Of a stretch of 41,614 nucleotides of DNA, positions 1 through 6,233 are shown piece by piece. The position numbers were made by a program, and so were the translations under genes. The notes under the pieces were generated by a model. It was given only the letters and a program-made list of their open reading frames with translations. It was not told the DNA's origin and did not search any database. Source of the stretch: Archangium sp. (GTDB taxonomy: Bacteria; Myxococcota; Myxococcia; Myxococcales; Myxococcaceae); NCBI GenBank assembly GCA_030695565.1, contig JAUYRZ010000093.1, positions 1 through 41,614 of the forward strand, given 5' to 3'. Within the stretch, counting starts at the first letter, position 1. Each line of letters opens with the position of its first letter.

Positions 1-172
1 TCTACGCCGTCCGCCTTCGCCACGGCGCTTGGTGCTTCGGTTTTTCCGTCAGCGTGGAAATGGCCTCCTGAGCCACTCCTGATCCACTTACCTTCGTCAC
101 CCGCCGCGACCTGTCCGCGACGGGCTATTTCACCGCTCTCCCGTCGGGAGAGGGTCAGGTGAGGGCCTCAGC
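1..172. other. Gene-free left edge of the window
   Basis: I find no supported gene here. Frame 1 of the plus strand stays open from the edge to about position 165, and a GTG-started ORF of 24 codons on the minus strand ends at position 2, but neither has recognisable protein character. The right part carries a copy of the dispersed palindromic repeat, listed separately, which lies just past the stop codon of the RluD-type gene and could end its transcription. Confidence 0.5.
135..166 (-). repeat. Dispersed palindromic repeat, copy 1, at the 3' end of the RluD-type gene
   Basis: The sequence holds the arms CTCTCCC and GGGAGAG around a 3-nt CGT-type loop, followed by a tail ending in GTGAGGGC. 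The same arms and tail recur at several other gene ends in this window. The stem could work as a transcription terminator for the minus-strand operon that ends at 173, although it is not followed by a clear T run. Confidence 0.65.
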
Positions 173-1081
173 TCACGACAGCTTCTTCTGAGCGGCCTTG
201 AAGTCCTTGGGAGGCTGCGCCGTAAACGTCAGCGCCTTGCCACTGCGAGGATGTTCAAAAGCCAACTTCCACGCATGCAAAGCCTGGCGGGCAATCAGAT
301 CGGGCCGCTGCGCCTTCTTGGGCCCGTAGAGCGAATCACTGATCAACGGGAACCCCGCCTCGGCGAAGTGCACGCGAATCTGGTGGGTGCGCCCGGTCTC
401 CAAACCAATCTCGACCAAAGCCGCATCCGCGAACCGCTTGCTCACCCTGAAGTGGGTGATCGCCGGCTTGCCACTGGTGACCTTGCCGGTGAACCGCGTG
501 CGGTGTTTCGGGTGCCGGCCATGCAGCGTGCTGAAAGTCCCCTCGGCGGGCGGCTGGCCCAGCACGAGCGCCAGGTAGGTCTTCTCGACCGAGCGTGACT
601 TGAACTGGGCCTGCAGCGACCGAAGCGCCACGTCGTGCTTGGCGATCACCAACAACCCCGAAGTGTCCTTGTCGAGGCGGTGCACCAGGCCCGGCCGCAT
701 CACCCCACCCACGCCCTTCAGATCTTTCACGTGGTGCAGCAGCGCATTGACCAGCGTGCCGCCGTGATGGCCTGCACCCGGATGCACGACCATGCCGGCT
801 GCCTTGTCGAGCACGGCGATGTCGCGATCCTGAAAGACGACGGTGAGCGGAAGGTCTTCGGCTTCGGGTTCGGCCGCGACGGGCTCGGGAACCTCGAGCT
901 CGACCTGCTCCATGCCCTGAATTCGCAGCGACGCCTTGACCGGCTTGGGGCCGATGCGAACGTGGCCCGCGTCGATCAGCGCCTGCACGCGTGCCCGGCT
1001 CAGCTCAGGGCGGCTGCGGGCAAGGAACTGGTCAATCCGAGCGCCCTTGTCGGTCTCGGTCGCGACGACGACGACGATCAC
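173..1081 (-). CDS. rluD: RluA/RluD-family 23S rRNA pseudouridine synthase
   Basis: This enzyme isomerises uridines to pseudouridine in RNA; RluD proper acts on helix 69 of 23S rRNA. The 302-aa product starts with an S4-type RNA-binding segment (about residues 12-60). The catalytic domain has the family motif HRLDKDTSGLLV, in which Asp137 is the expected nucleophile, and later the ETGRTHQIRVH motif. Length is typical for the family. It starts at a GTG 4 nt after the stop of the 87-aa gene and is the last gene of the selA-led run. The start is followed by a short GTC trinucleotide run encoding four valines. The exact target (RluA, RluC or RluD type) cannot be fixed from sequence alone; the S4 domain argues for the RluC/RluD type. 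Confidence 0.93.
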   Translation of the reverse strand: MIVVVVATETDKGARIDQFLARSRPELSRARVQALIDAGHVRIGPKPVKASLRIQGMEQVELEVPEPVAAEPEAEDLPLTVVFQDRDIAVLDKAAGMVVHPGAGHHGGTLVNALLHHVKDLKGVGGVMRPGLVHRLDKDTSGLLVIAKHDVALRSLQAQFKSRSVEKTYLALVLGQPPAEGTFSTLHGRHPKHRTRFTGKVTSGKPAITHFRVSKRFADAALVEIGLETGRTHQIRVHFAEAGFPLISDSLYGPKKAQRPDLIARQALHAWKLAFEHPRSGKALTFTAQPPKDFKAAQKKLS

Positions 1082-1085
1082 CCGA

Positions 1086-1349
1086 TCACCAGATCTTCGA
1101 CTTCACGTGCCCCTTGGGCTTGATGATCACGTCGACGATGGCGCGATCGAAGAAGTTGGTGCGCGTGAAGATCTCCTTGCTCACGCGGCTCTTGAAGAGC
1201 TCCCGCCCCTCTTCGATCTCATCCTTGAGGGTCTCGAACAGGTTGTCCTGCTCGATGCCTCGGACGATCTTCTGCTCGTTGTAGAGCGAGATGTCTGAAG
1301 CAATGGCCCGAGCCAAACGCATCGCCTTCGTTCGTTCTTCTTCAGTCAT
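1086..1349 (-). CDS. Conserved-looking 87-aa protein of unknown function
   Basis: I do not recognise a named family. The product is charged, mostly helical by appearance, and has no signal peptide or membrane segment. It begins MTEEERTKAMRLARAIASD and contains an LYNEQK motif and an EIEEGRELFKSRV stretch. This resembles a small helical module I associate with deltaproteobacterial proteins, where similar ARxxxSDIxLYNE and R-L-xxRV patterns occur, but that is recollection and not a search result. It lies 34 nt after the HTH protein and 4 nt before the RluD-type gene, so it is probably co-transcribed and translated with them. The regular codon use and tight packing support a real gene. Confidence 0.8.
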   Translation of the reverse strand: MTEEERTKAMRLARAIASDISLYNEQKIVRGIEQDNLFETLKDEIEEGRELFKSRVSKEIFTRTNFFDRAIVDVIIKPKGHVKSKIW

Positions 1350-1383
1350 CGGTGCAATTTCGTAGTGCTGCGAGGTGGAGGGG

Positions 1384-2433
1384 TCAACCTTTCGACCGAT
1401 GCGCTTCGACGAAGGTCAGGTAACTCCGCGAGACTCTAAGCCCATCCAGGCCCAGTTCCCTCGCCAGGTTCATCAAAATGCCCCGCAGGTACACCGCGGC
1501 GGGCAACGCGTCGTAGCGGTCGCCCTCCACGTTTTCGAGGTGTTTGACGCCGATTCGGGTGCGATCGGCGACCTGAACCAGCGACAGCCCCTTGGCCATG
1601 CGCACCTGCTTGAGGAGGTCACCGTTGATCTCCACCCCCTCGGGGATCTCGTAGGGGCGGGGCCGTTGCTCCAGGCGGAACTCCCGGTTCGGAGTCGCCC
1701 GGGCCGGGATGATCGCCACCTGCACGTCATCGCCGAGCATCGGCATGGGAGGCACTTCGGGAATGGGGGCGGGCTTCTCCGGCTCTGGGGCGCGAGGCGG
1801 CTCGGCCACGACGACGGGGGCGGGCTCTTCGACCACCGGAGCAGGCAGCGGCTCAGGCGCGACCGGCTTGGCGCCCCAGGAGGGAACACCGGGCGAGACG
1901 TCGAGCGCGAGCTGACTGGGCTCAGGCGCGGGAGCGGGAGCGGGCGGCTCGGCCAGGATGCGAGCAGGCACCGGAACCACCATCACCGGAGGCGGGACCA
2001 CCGCGTACGTATACGCAGCCGGCTGACTGGGAGGGGGCGCCGTCGGCGTCACATATGAGAATGAAGCAAACCGCTGCTGAGCCCCCTCTCCCTTCGGGAG
2101 AGGGTTGGGCTGAGGGGCTTTGGGAACCAGGACCAACGCCGGAACCGAAGGCCGGGAAGCCGGAGGAACCGCGCCCTTCACCACCCGGGGAGGCAGCCCG
2201 ATCTCCGCGTCGTACAACTCCCGCAACTCATCATCGCCCAGAATCTCGAGCGCCTGATCGAGCCGCTTGCGAAGCGCCGCCGAATGCGCGGGATCGACGA
2301 GGCCATACAGGGCCGCCTGGTCATCCGAATACAACCGCACGAGCCGCTCGTGAGAACCCCGCACCTCGGCGGAGCTCGCGCCGACGGAGATCTCGAGCAC
2401 CTCGTAGTGCGTCTGTGCCTGAAACGACTTCAC
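1384..2433 (-). CDS. Degenerate J-domain-like / RodZ-type HTH protein with Pro-rich linker
   Basis: The 349-aa product has three parts. Residues 1-80 look like a J-domain (QTHYEVLEIS, then helices ending ELRELYDAEIG) but the HPD tripeptide needed to stimulate DnaK is absent; the matching position reads YSDD. Residues 85-245 are a Pro/Ala-rich linker. Residues 266-345 form an Xre-type HTH like the cytoplasmic part of RodZ, with LLKQVRMAKGLSLVQVAD followed by LPAAVYLRGILMNLARELGL. No membrane segment follows, unlike RodZ. The start is the GTG at 2433, whose GTGA overlaps the stop of the ATPase gene; the open frame extends further upstream only as an overlap. A dispersed palindromic repeat is translated in frame at residues 106-118. 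The close coupling suggests a protein working with the ParA-like ATPase. Its function is unknown. Confidence 0.85.
   Translation of the reverse strand: MKSFQAQTHYEVLEISVGASSAEVRGSHERLVRLYSDDQAALYGLVDPAHSAALRKRLDQALEILGDDELRELYDAEIGLPPRVVKGAVPPASRPSVPALVLVPKAPQPNPLPKGEGAQQRFASFSYVTPTAPPPSQPAAYTYAVVPPPVMVVPVPARILAEPPAPAPAPEPSQLALDVSPGVPSWGAKPVAPEPLPAPVVEEPAPVVVAEPPRAPEPEKPAPIPEVPPMPMLGDDVQVAIIPARATPNREFRLEQRPRPYEIPEGVEINGDLLKQVRMAKGLSLVQVADRTRIGVKHLENVEGDRYDALPAAVYLRGILMNLARELGLDGLRVSRSYLTFVEAHRSKG
2081..2118 (-). repeat. Dispersed palindromic repeat, copy 2, inside a coding sequence
   Basis: The plus strand reads arms CCCTCTCCC and GGGAGAGGG around a short TTC loop, followed by the tail TGAGGGGC, as in the intergenic copies. 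Here it lies within the HTH-protein gene and encodes the peptide PQPNPLPKGEGA in the low-complexity linker without breaking the frame. Confidence 0.85.
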
Positions 2434-3398
2434 CGTTCCAATGCAATCAGGTTTTCGGCCACGCGCAACACGCCACTGGCGGCCGCGCTGTCCGGGAACA
2501 TGTCGAGCAACGATCTCCGGGCCCTGACGGCCTGCCACACGGCGTCATCGTGATTGACCGCGCCGAGGTACCCCAGCTCCAGCCCGAAGAACTTCTTCCA
2601 CGCCGCGGCCACCGTCGGGCCCACGTCGAAGTCAGCCCGGGTGCGGGCCTGGTTGACGATCACCAGGGGGCGAAAGCCCCCCAGGGCCTGCTCCAGCCGC
2701 GCCGCCTTCTCAGGCTCCTTCGCGCGCAGATCGGCCACCACTTCCCACGGGGTGCGGCCCAGTTTGCCATCGCGGGGAGCGAGCGCCTGGCCCACCAGCT
2801 GCGCGAAGTCGTCTTCGGGAGCGAGCGCCTGCAGCCGGCGAAAGAAGGCCGCCTTGATGAAGCGGTACGCGTTCTCGATCGAGGTCGGCTCGGGGAGCAT
2901 CACCACGATGCCGGTGTCGGCCACGAGAAAAAAATCGAGCACGTTGAAGGCGGTGCCGGCGCCCAGATCGAGCAGCACGTAGTCGACGTCGAGCATGCGC
3001 AGGTTGCGAATGAGCTTCGACTTCTGTGCGTGGCGCGGGTTGGCGGCATCGAGGCCGTCCATCGCGCCCGACACCAGCGAGAGCCGCTCGAAGGGCGTGG
3101 GCACCAGCACGTCTTCGAGGTGGGTCACCTTGCGATCGATGAAGTCGGACAACGTCACCCGCGGCTGGCCCACGCCCAGGCAGGTGTGCAGGTTCGCGCC
3201 GCCCAGGTCGAGATCGACCAGCACCACCTTCGCGCCCCGCCGAGCCAGGGCGATGCCCAGGTTCGCCGAGAGCAACGACTTCCCGATGCCCCCCTTCCCG
3301 CCCCCCATCGCGATCACCCGGCGAGCGCGTGCCTTCTTGGCGGCCGGCGCTCGGGGCCTGGGCAGTTCGATGACTTCAGCTTCTGATGGGTTTCCCAT
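2430..3398 (-). CDS. ParA/MinD-family (FlhG-like) P-loop ATPase
   Basis: This is a deviant Walker A ATPase of the type that positions cell structures or replicons by ATP-dependent dimerisation. Residues 32-41 carry GGGKGGIGKS, with signature Lys35 and P-loop Lys40. VLVDLDLGGANLHTCLG forms switch I/A', and VDYVLLDLGAGTAFNVLDFF the Walker B region. The 322-aa length exceeds MinD because of a roughly 28-residue basic N-terminal leader and a helical C-terminal region, as in FlhG/YlxH-like proteins. I see no clear C-terminal amphipathic membrane-targeting helix of the MinD kind. It starts 3 nt after the HNH gene and overlaps the HTH-protein gene by 4 nt. No flagellar or partition gene is nearby, so the cargo is unknown; the HTH/J-like protein is the best partner candidate. 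Confidence 0.9.
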   Translation of the reverse strand: MGNPSEAEVIELPRPRAPAAKKARARRVIAMGGGKGGIGKSLLSANLGIALARRGAKVVLVDLDLGGANLHTCLGVGQPRVTLSDFIDRKVTHLEDVLVPTPFERLSLVSGAMDGLDAANPRHAQKSKLIRNLRMLDVDYVLLDLGAGTAFNVLDFFLVADTGIVVMLPEPTSIENAYRFIKAAFFRRLQALAPEDDFAQLVGQALAPRDGKLGRTPWEVVADLRAKEPEKAARLEQALGGFRPLVIVNQARTRADFDVGPTVAAAWKKFFGLELGYLGAVNHDDAVWQAVRARRSLLDMFPDSAAASGVLRVAENLIALER

Positions 3399-3401
3399 GG
3401 A

Positions 3402-4004
3402 TCACTCTTGTTCGAGCTCCACGTTCCAATACGACGCATCGGTCAGATTGAGAAACGGTAACCACGCGCGGTGGGCGCCTTTGACGGGCGAGCCCCGCAG
3501 CAGGGGTGTCCAACGGGGGCGAACGGGCTCACGCAAGAGCTTGATGCCGGCCTGAGGGGGCGTGCGGCCACCCTTGCGCAGGTTGCACTCGATGCACGAG
3601 CACACCACGTTTTCCCAGCAGGTCTTGCCGCCCTGCGAGCGGGGAATCACGTGGTCGAGGTTCAGGTCGGCCCGCTTGCGCTTGCGGCCGCAGTACTGGC
3701 AGGTGTCTTCATCGCGCGCGTAGATGTTGAGGCGCGAGAACCGCACCCTCACCCGCGGCAACTTCTCGAAGGCGGTCAGCACCAGCACGCGCGGAATGCG
3801 GATGCGGCGGTTGATGGTGCGAATCGAGTCTTCTTCTTCCACCGCGGCCGAGAGCGCGAACCAGTCGGAGAAGTCGTACAGCCGATACTGCTCGTCGATC
3901 GCGCGGGCCACGCCCTGGTACAGCAGCGAGAACGCACGCTTCACGTTGGTGACGTGCACCGGTTGATAGTGACGGTTGAGCACGAGCACGGCTGCGTTGA
4001 CCAT
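3402..4004 (-). CDS. HNH endonuclease-fold protein (paralogue 1)
   Basis: The 200-aa product has the two-part layout of a widespread HNH family. An N-terminal domain (about residues 1-95) starts VLVLNRHYQPVHVTNVKRA. A Zn-bound HNH core follows: CQYCG, then LNLDHVIPRSQGG, then CIECN and KGGRTP. The DH pair would be the catalytic metal-binding residues. A C-terminal extension of about 45 residues is absent from the neighbouring paralogue. The start ATG has GGAG 8 nt upstream, inside the end of selA, and the stop of selA lies 3 nt away, so translation is probably coupled. The family is common in bacteria without a settled role. Restriction, DNA repair or RNA processing are all possible. Confidence 0.9.
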   Translation of the reverse strand: MVNAAVLVLNRHYQPVHVTNVKRAFSLLYQGVARAIDEQYRLYDFSDWFALSAAVEEEDSIRTINRRIRIPRVLVLTAFEKLPRVRVRFSRLNIYARDEDTCQYCGRKRKRADLNLDHVIPRSQGGKTCWENVVCSCIECNLRKGGRTPPQAGIKLLREPVRPRWTPLLRGSPVKGAHRAWLPFLNLTDASYWNVELEQE

Positions 4005-4007
4005 CGG

Positions 4008-5387
4008 TCAGTCTCCTCGGTTTCGCGGAACGGCGTTGGCGACAGCGCGCGCAACGGCGCCCAGCTCGGTGTCGCGCAGACACCTCACATCCAGCCACAC
4101 CTCGTCGTCGACGATACGCGCGACGACGGGCGGGTCTCCGGCCCTCAACTTCTCGTGAACCTCGACGGCTTTGACACCCGACACCGCCACCGCCCACGAC
4201 TTCGGCGCGGCCAGCGGCATCGACCCACCGCCGACCCGACTGGTCGTCTCCACCACCCGATGCTCGAGCGCGCCCAGGAGCGAGCCGAGCGTGCGGGCAC
4301 GCTCAAGTAACACCTCAGATTTCACCAGCAACGAAGAGCGCGCCGGTACGTCGTGATCTTCGCGGCCATCGCGGTACAGCTCGAGGGTGGCCTCGAGCGC
4401 GGCGACCGTCAGCTTGTCGATGCGCAGGGCGCGGTTGAGAGGGTGCTTCTTCAGACGATCGAGGGTGGCCTTCTTGCCGACGAGAAGGCCCGCTTGTGGA
4501 CCGCCCAATAATTTATCGCCGCTGAAGGCCACCACGTCAGCGCCCGCCGCGATCACCGAGGCCACGGTGGGCTCACTCGAGAGCCCCTCAGCGTGCATCG
4601 CCCGGAGCGCGCCACTGCCCAGATCTTCGAAGAACGGCACACCTCGTTCGGCGGCCAGCTGGGCGAGTTCACGGGTGGTGGCCTCTTCGGAAAAGCCGAC
4701 CACTGCGAAGTTCGATCGGTGCACCTTCACCAGCAAGCCGGTGCGATCGGTCATCGCCCCGGTGAAATCTTCGAGCCGGGTGCGGTTGGTGGTGCCCACC
4801 TCGATCATCGTGGCGCCCGACTGGCGCATCACGTCGGGAATGCGAAAGCCCCCGCCGATCTCCACCAGCTCACCACGCGAGACGATCGCTTCTCTGCCCT
4901 GGGCAAGCGCGCTGAACGTGAGCAGCACGGCGGCAGCGCAGTTGTTCACCACCATCGCGTCTTCCGCGCCGGTGAGGGCGCACAACAGCTCGACCACGGG
5001 CTCGTAGCGGCTGCCCCGTTCACCTTCGTCGAGATCGATCTCCAGGTTGCAGTACCCGCCTGCAATCGCGGCGATGCGTTCGACCGCGGCGGCCGGCAGC
5101 GGCGCGCGGCCCAGGTTGGTGTGCAGCACCACCCCGGTCGCGTTGAGCACGGCTTTCAGTTTCGGTTGGCCGACCCGGTTGAGCGCCCGGGCCACGTCAC
5201 CGTCGACGAGCCGAACGTCTTCGCCGGCCAGCACGCGGGTGCGCACCGAGGCCACCGCTTCACGCAGCGCGGCAACGGCGACGGGGCGCGAATGAGGCGA
5301 CAACAAGGCGGATAAAGAGGGCCGAGCCAGGAGCTCGTCGATCGACGGGAGCGCCCGGAGGCGCTCCATGCGAGTTTCATCATCCAT
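4008..5387 (-). CDS. selA: L-seryl-tRNA(Sec) selenium transferase
   Basis: SelA is the PLP enzyme that converts seryl-tRNA(Sec) to selenocysteinyl-tRNA(Sec) using selenophosphate. The 459-aa length is normal for bacterial SelA. Diagnostic stretches are the N-terminal LPSIDELLARPSLSALL, NATGVVLHTNLGRAPLP, and FSGDKLLGGPQAGLLVG. In the last of these, Lys292 is the expected PLP-binding lysine (E. coli Lys295). Key regions appear intact. It heads the run that continues into the HNH and ParA-like genes. No selB, selC or selD is seen in the window, so the rest of the pathway must lie elsewhere. A strong two-part hairpin sits about 49 nt before the ATG. No convincing SD is seen before this ATG, and a second ATG occurs at residue 7. 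Confidence 0.95.
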   Translation of the reverse strand: MDDETRMERLRALPSIDELLARPSLSALLSPHSRPVAVAALREAVASVRTRVLAGEDVRLVDGDVARALNRVGQPKLKAVLNATGVVLHTNLGRAPLPAAAVERIAAIAGGYCNLEIDLDEGERGSRYEPVVELLCALTGAEDAMVVNNCAAAVLLTFSALAQGREAIVSRGELVEIGGGFRIPDVMRQSGATMIEVGTTNRTRLEDFTGAMTDRTGLLVKVHRSNFAVVGFSEEATTRELAQLAAERGVPFFEDLGSGALRAMHAEGLSSEPTVASVIAAGADVVAFSGDKLLGGPQAGLLVGKKATLDRLKKHPLNRALRIDKLTVAALEATLELYRDGREDHDVPARSSLLVKSEVLLERARTLGSLLGALEHRVVETTSRVGGGSMPLAAPKSWAVAVSGVKAVEVHEKLRAGDPPVVARIVDDEVWLDVRCLRDTELGAVARAVANAVPRNRGD

Positions 5388-5435
5388 GCCCTGAGCAGAA
5401 CTGTAGCTCAGGCAAGGTCAGGGGCGAAAACGGCA

Positions 5436-5493
5436 GCCTCCCCGGCCGCGGGTGAGCGGAGGGCACATCCCACCCGCGGCCTTCAAAGGAGGC
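5436..5493 (-). promoter_or_regulatory. Two-part stem-loop in the selA leader
   Basis: In the minus-strand transcript, GCCTCC, TTTGAA, then an 11-nt arm GGCCGCGGGTG are followed by a 16-nt loop, the exact complement CACCCGCGGCC, GG and GGAGGC. This gives an 11-bp perfect GC-rich inner stem, an asymmetric internal loop (6 against 2 nt) and a 6-bp outer stem. No T run follows on the minus strand, so it is a poor intrinsic terminator. It lies between the second HNH gene and selA, ending about 48 nt before the selA start. E. coli selA is known to be controlled by a SECIS-like leader hairpin; whether this one binds SelB is inference. Confidence 0.6.
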
Positions 5494-5623
5494 AAAGGCG
5501 ACGCCAGTCAGCAGAGTCGATTCGGGGCACCGAGGTCCTGTGTTGCGCGGACCAGCACCAAGCGCAGGTATTGCTACCGGCCACTTCTCTCCGTTTCTGC
5601 CCTGCTCAACACGGCAGCCCCGA
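5494..5623. other. Non-coding remainder of the HNH-selA intergenic region
   Basis: I see no ORF with coding character, no tRNA fold and no repeat. It is the stretch between the stop of HNH paralogue 2 and the selA leader hairpin, and probably holds the selA promoter, though no clear -35/-10 pair was found by eye. Confidence 0.45.
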
Positions 5624-6169
5624 TCAATCTTCCTCGAGACTCCCGTGCCAGTACGTCATGTCCCTGAGCCAGTTCGCCCAGGTCGACGGCATCCCCTTCT
5701 GGAAGGCGAAGGTCAGCCGCAGGGTGTCGGGAAGCTTGGTGGGCTTCACCGGCACGACCTTGAGCTTCATCTTCGCCTGATCCGGCGTGCGCCCACCCTT
5801 GCGCTGGTTGCAGGGCACACACGCGATCACGATGTTTTCCCAGTGCGTGCCTCCACCCTGGGAGCGCGGAACCACGTGATCGTACGTCGCTTCGGAGCGG
5901 GTCACTTTCTTCGCGCAGTACTGGCACTGCCCGTGGTCACGCGCGAACACGTTCTCACGGCTGAAGCGGATGACCGGCTTGCGGTGCTTGAGGTGACGCA
6001 GGAACCGCACGACCGACGGCATCTTCACTTCGAAGGTGACCGCGCGGATCGTCTTGTCCTCGTACTCCTCGACCACCTGCACCTTCCCGAGGAACAGGAG
6101 GGTGATGGCGCGTTGCCAGGGGATGCGGCAGACCGGCTGCCAGACAGCGTTCAAGACGAGCGTTTCCAT
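5624..6169 (-). CDS. HNH endonuclease-fold protein (paralogue 2)
   Basis: This 181-aa protein has the same architecture as the HNH protein below selA. An N-terminal domain begins METLVLNAVWQPVCRIPWQR and includes PSVVRFLRHL and FSRENVFARD. The HNH core is CQYCAKKVTRSEATYDHVVPRSQGG, read as CQYC then DHVVPRSQGG, with CVPCN and KGGRTP after it. It lacks the long C-terminal extension of paralogue 1. The ATG at 6169 is preferred over the adjacent GTG at 6172 because a strong AGGAGG lies 5 nt upstream of the ATG but only 2 nt before the GTG. The SD can be drawn into a local hairpin, listed separately. Role unknown; the gene stands alone with a 64-nt gap upstream. Confidence 0.9.
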   Translation of the reverse strand: METLVLNAVWQPVCRIPWQRAITLLFLGKVQVVEEYEDKTIRAVTFEVKMPSVVRFLRHLKHRKPVIRFSRENVFARDHGQCQYCAKKVTRSEATYDHVVPRSQGGGTHWENIVIACVPCNQRKGGRTPDQAKMKLKVVPVKPTKLPDTLRLTFAFQKGMPSTWANWLRDMTYWHGSLEED

Positions 6170-6172
6170 CAC

Positions 6173-6192
6173 GACCTCCTTTCGGAGAGGTC
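6173..6192 (-). promoter_or_regulatory. SD-sequestering hairpin before HNH paralogue 2
   Basis: In the transcript, GACC-CT-CTCC, a GAAA loop and GGAGGTC form about 7 bp with a 2-nt bulge. The GAAA is a GNRA-type tetraloop. The 3' arm is the SD itself (AGGAGG, plus-strand 6175-6180), which ends 5 nt before the ATG. Folding would hide the ribosome site. Confidence 0.45.
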
Positions 6193-6233
6193 AGACGGAG
6201 CCCGCTGCTTTTCCTGAATGATTCTGTCGCGAC

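Noticed and set aside
1..75. Minus-strand 24-codon ORF at the left edge
   Set aside because: Too short, no SD or family resemblance, and only a partial region is visible.
1040..1081. GTC trinucleotide run at the RluD-type start as a phase-variation switch
   Set aside because: Only about four or five units, and changes of whole units would not shift the frame.
5436..5493. tRNA-Sec gene near selA, suggested by TTCAAA beside a GC stem
   Set aside because: The anticodon arm cannot be formed around TTCAAA, no T-loop TTCGA pattern or CCA end is present, and the stems fit a simple hairpin instead.
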